NCBI GenBank assembly: GCA_002789615.1
Contig: PFTO01000133.1
Span: 1,659-25,050 of the forward strand
Length of the DNA: 23,392 nucleotides
Direction: 5' to 3'
DNA from: Acidobacteria bacterium CG_4_9_14_3_um_filter_49_7
Lineage (GTDB): Bacteria; Acidobacteriota; Holophagae; Thermotomaculales; Thermotomaculaceae
Shown here: piece by piece, positions 21,991-23,392 of the stretch
Layout of the letters: each line of letters starts with the position of its first letter
Position numbering within the stretch: the stretch's first letter is position 1
The notes under the pieces: generated by a model
What the model saw: the letters and a program-made list of their open reading frames with translations, nothing else
Database searches by the model: none
What the model was told of the DNA's origin: nothing
Program-made: the position numbers and the translations under genes

Positions 21991-23303
21991 ACTGGAAAAA
22001 TATTGCCAGTTTACTGCTTAACATCATCGCCGTGTCCACCCTGTTTTTCCTTATATTGGCCGGCAGCAGTTCTGTTCCTCATAACTCTGTCATCGGTCCC
22101 TACCTGGCACTGGGTTTTCTTATCATCGTGGCATATCTTTTCGGTGTTCTTGCCCGAGAGCTGGGTTTTCCCGCCCTGACAGGCAACCTCCTGGCCGGTA
22201 TTCTGTTCGGACCATCTGTATTGGGGCTTATCTCCCATACTGACATCCAGTCCCTTGAATTCATCAACACCATCGCCCTGAGCTTCATCGCGCTGTCTGC
22301 CGGAGGTGAGTTGAAACTCAAGAGCCTCCGGGAAAATGTAAGAGCCATTTCAGGCATTACCCTGAGTCATACCCTCTTGATTTTCGGTGGTACCTTGATC
22401 GTCATGGTTCCTTTTCTGAATCTATTTGAGGTCCAGGGTATCTCCGGGATAAAAACAATATGGATGGCAGCCATCATGCTGTCTGTGGTTGCTGTTGCAA
22501 AATCCCCAGCATCCACAATCGCAATTATCCATGAATACCAGGCAAAAGGCCCATTCACAGATGTAGTTCTCGGTGTGACTATGGTGAAAGATATAGTTGT
22601 TCTCCTGTTGTTCGCACTTGCAATGGGAGTAATCCGGGGTATTGGCGGCGCGGTACCTTTCTCACTGTCCTTCCTGATCCAAACCTTCGGCCATATCTTT
22701 CTGTCCATCGCAGCGGGACTGGCATACGGTGGTCTGATGATACTTTTTTACCGCTACGTGGCCAGAGAAATCACCGTTTTTATTGTCATTGCCGCCTTTC
22801 TTGCCAACGAACTGGCCCATTTTGTCGGGCTGGAGCAAATGCTCATGTGTATGATCGCCGGTTTTGTTGTTCAAAATTTTTCCCGACAGGGCCCCTTGAT
22901 GATTGAAGGAATTGAAAGGAGCCACCTGCCCATCTACGTCATCTTCTTTTCCATCGCCGGTGCGGGGCTGGATTTTTCCTATTTCGGTTCGGTTTACCTC
23001 CTTGTCACCCTGTTTGTTGTACTCCGGGCCATCCTCATTTTCTTCTCAACTGCCCTTGGTGCGAAGCTCACCGGAAGCACTGATGCCATACGCAAATACG
23101 CGTGGACCGGCTTCCTCACCAATGCCGGTCTGACATTGAGCATTGCCATACTTGTTGAAAAGGCTTTCCCTGAATGGGGACAGCCGCTGAAAGCCATCAT
23201 CATCTCCGTTATTGCCATTAACCAGATTGTTGGCCCTGTATTGTTTAAGATTGGATTGGTTAAGAGCGGGGAAGTGAAGCCGCAGAGCAGCAGCAATGGG
23301 TGA
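21987..23303 (+). CDS. CPA2-family cation:proton antiporter
   Basis: A 438-residue membrane protein with about 12-13 hydrophobic helices in the Na+(K+)/H+ exchanger fold. Visible marks are GFPALTGNLLAGILFGPSVLGLI early on, FIALSAGGELKLKSLREN (Glu108), the crossover motif AVAKSPAST (Lys172-Ala175) and the ion-binding helix VTMVKDIVVLLLFAL. There the usual Asp-Asp is Lys201-Asp202, so one acid is kept and the other is lysine. A second-half motif GLEQMLMCMIAGFVVQN and a late EWGQPLKAIIISVIAINQIVGPVLFK end follow the family. No RCK/TrkA-N domain is fused, so nucleotide control may come from the PII-like protein encoded two genes upstream. GTG 21987 overlaps the previous stop and has AGGAGGA 6 bases upstream; an upstream extension in this frame lies inside the previous gene. 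Transported ion unknown. Confidence 0.87.
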   Translation: MNWKNIASLLLNIIAVSTLFFLILAGSSSVPHNSVIGPYLALGFLIIVAYLFGVLARELGFPALTGNLLAGILFGPSVLGLISHTDIQSLEFINTIALSFIALSAGGELKLKSLRENVRAISGITLSHTLLIFGGTLIVMVPFLNLFEVQGISGIKTIWMAAIMLSVVAVAKSPASTIAIIHEYQAKGPFTDVVLGVTMVKDIVVLLLFALAMGVIRGIGGAVPFSLSFLIQTFGHIFLSIAAGLAYGGLMILFYRYVAREITVFIVIAAFLANELAHFVGLEQMLMCMIAGFVVQNFSRQGPLMIEGIERSHLPIYVIFFSIAGAGLDFSYFGSVYLLVTLFVVLRAILIFFSTALGAKLTGSTDAIRKYAWTGFLTNAGLTLSIAILVEKAFPEWGQPLKAIIISVIAINQIVGPVLFKIGLVKSGEVKPQSSSNG

Positions 23304-23356
23304 TGGGTTTACAGAAATGTTCCATTTTCAGTCTTCACTGTGCTGATCGAAAATGG
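23300..23356. repeat. Heptamer-like tract and inverted repeat after the antiporter operon
   Basis: GTGATGGGTTTACAG (23300-23314) overlaps the stop codon and is nearly the same as 972-985. It is followed by an inverted repeat CCATTTTC (23322-23329) and GAAAATGG (23349-23356) with a 19-base loop and no T-tract, so a weak terminator at most. Confidence 0.4.
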
Positions 23357-23392
23357 TAAGTGGTCTGTCTGAATTAACCAGTGAAATCCGGT

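Overview
The window is about 23.4 kb of compact bacterial chromosome, with a roughly even G+C/A+T mix by eye. Genes lie on both strands in short operons with very little space between them. Rhomboid, DgkA, a type IV pilin with its peptidase, bactofilin and menaquinone/ubiquinone methyltransferase point to a Gram-negative-type (diderm) respiring or fermenting bacterium. A large propeller-Y_Y_Y-GGDEF sensor of the kind frequent in Acidobacteriota, Bacteroidota and some Proteobacteria fits this. I cannot assign a phylum; a poorly cultured lineage such as an Acidobacteriota/Aminicenantes-like group is only a guess. No rRNA, tRNA, CRISPR array, transposase or prophage was seen.

Layout. (1) 1-3366, plus strand: 5'-truncated ornithine carbamoyltransferase, then a 597-residue protein I do not recognise behind a near-consensus promoter and a 20-bp palindrome, a strong terminator, and a bactofilin. 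(2) 3341-6803, minus strand: rhomboid protease, MgtE magnesium channel and, from its own promoter, a class I/II aminotransferase whose end overlaps the bactofilin tail-to-tail. (3) 7081-10352, plus strand: TypA/BipA GTPase, a small metallophosphoesterase and UbiE/MenG. (4) 10491-11677, minus strand: a type IV pilin-like protein translationally coupled to a prepilin peptidase. (5) 11882-16680, plus strand: a tightly overlapping run of OPT-family transporter, PqqD-like protein, exported rhodanese, MauE/DoxX-like membrane protein, hotdog thioesterase, DgkA and a DUF1643-like protein. (6) 16983-19916: a 977-residue membrane-bound diguanylate cyclase with about 14 propeller blades. (7) 20135-23303: a four-gene operon of a PTS EIIA(Ntr)-type protein, a PII-like protein and two different CPA2-type antiporter-like membrane proteins.

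The most striking system is (7). A phosphorylatable EIIA domain and a PII-like signalling protein are coupled to a pair of antiporter homologues. One of the pair has lost the acidic ion-binding residues and the other carries Lys-Asp in place of Asp-Asp. This looks like a two-subunit cation/proton antiporter under dual cytosolic control. The second candidate is the OPT-PqqD-rhodanese-MauE cluster, which combines peptide import, a peptide-binding chaperone fold and an envelope thiol/sulfur module. A third pattern is non-coding: heptanucleotide (GTGATGG-like) tracts sit just after gene ends at three places and look like a dispersed intergenic repeat.
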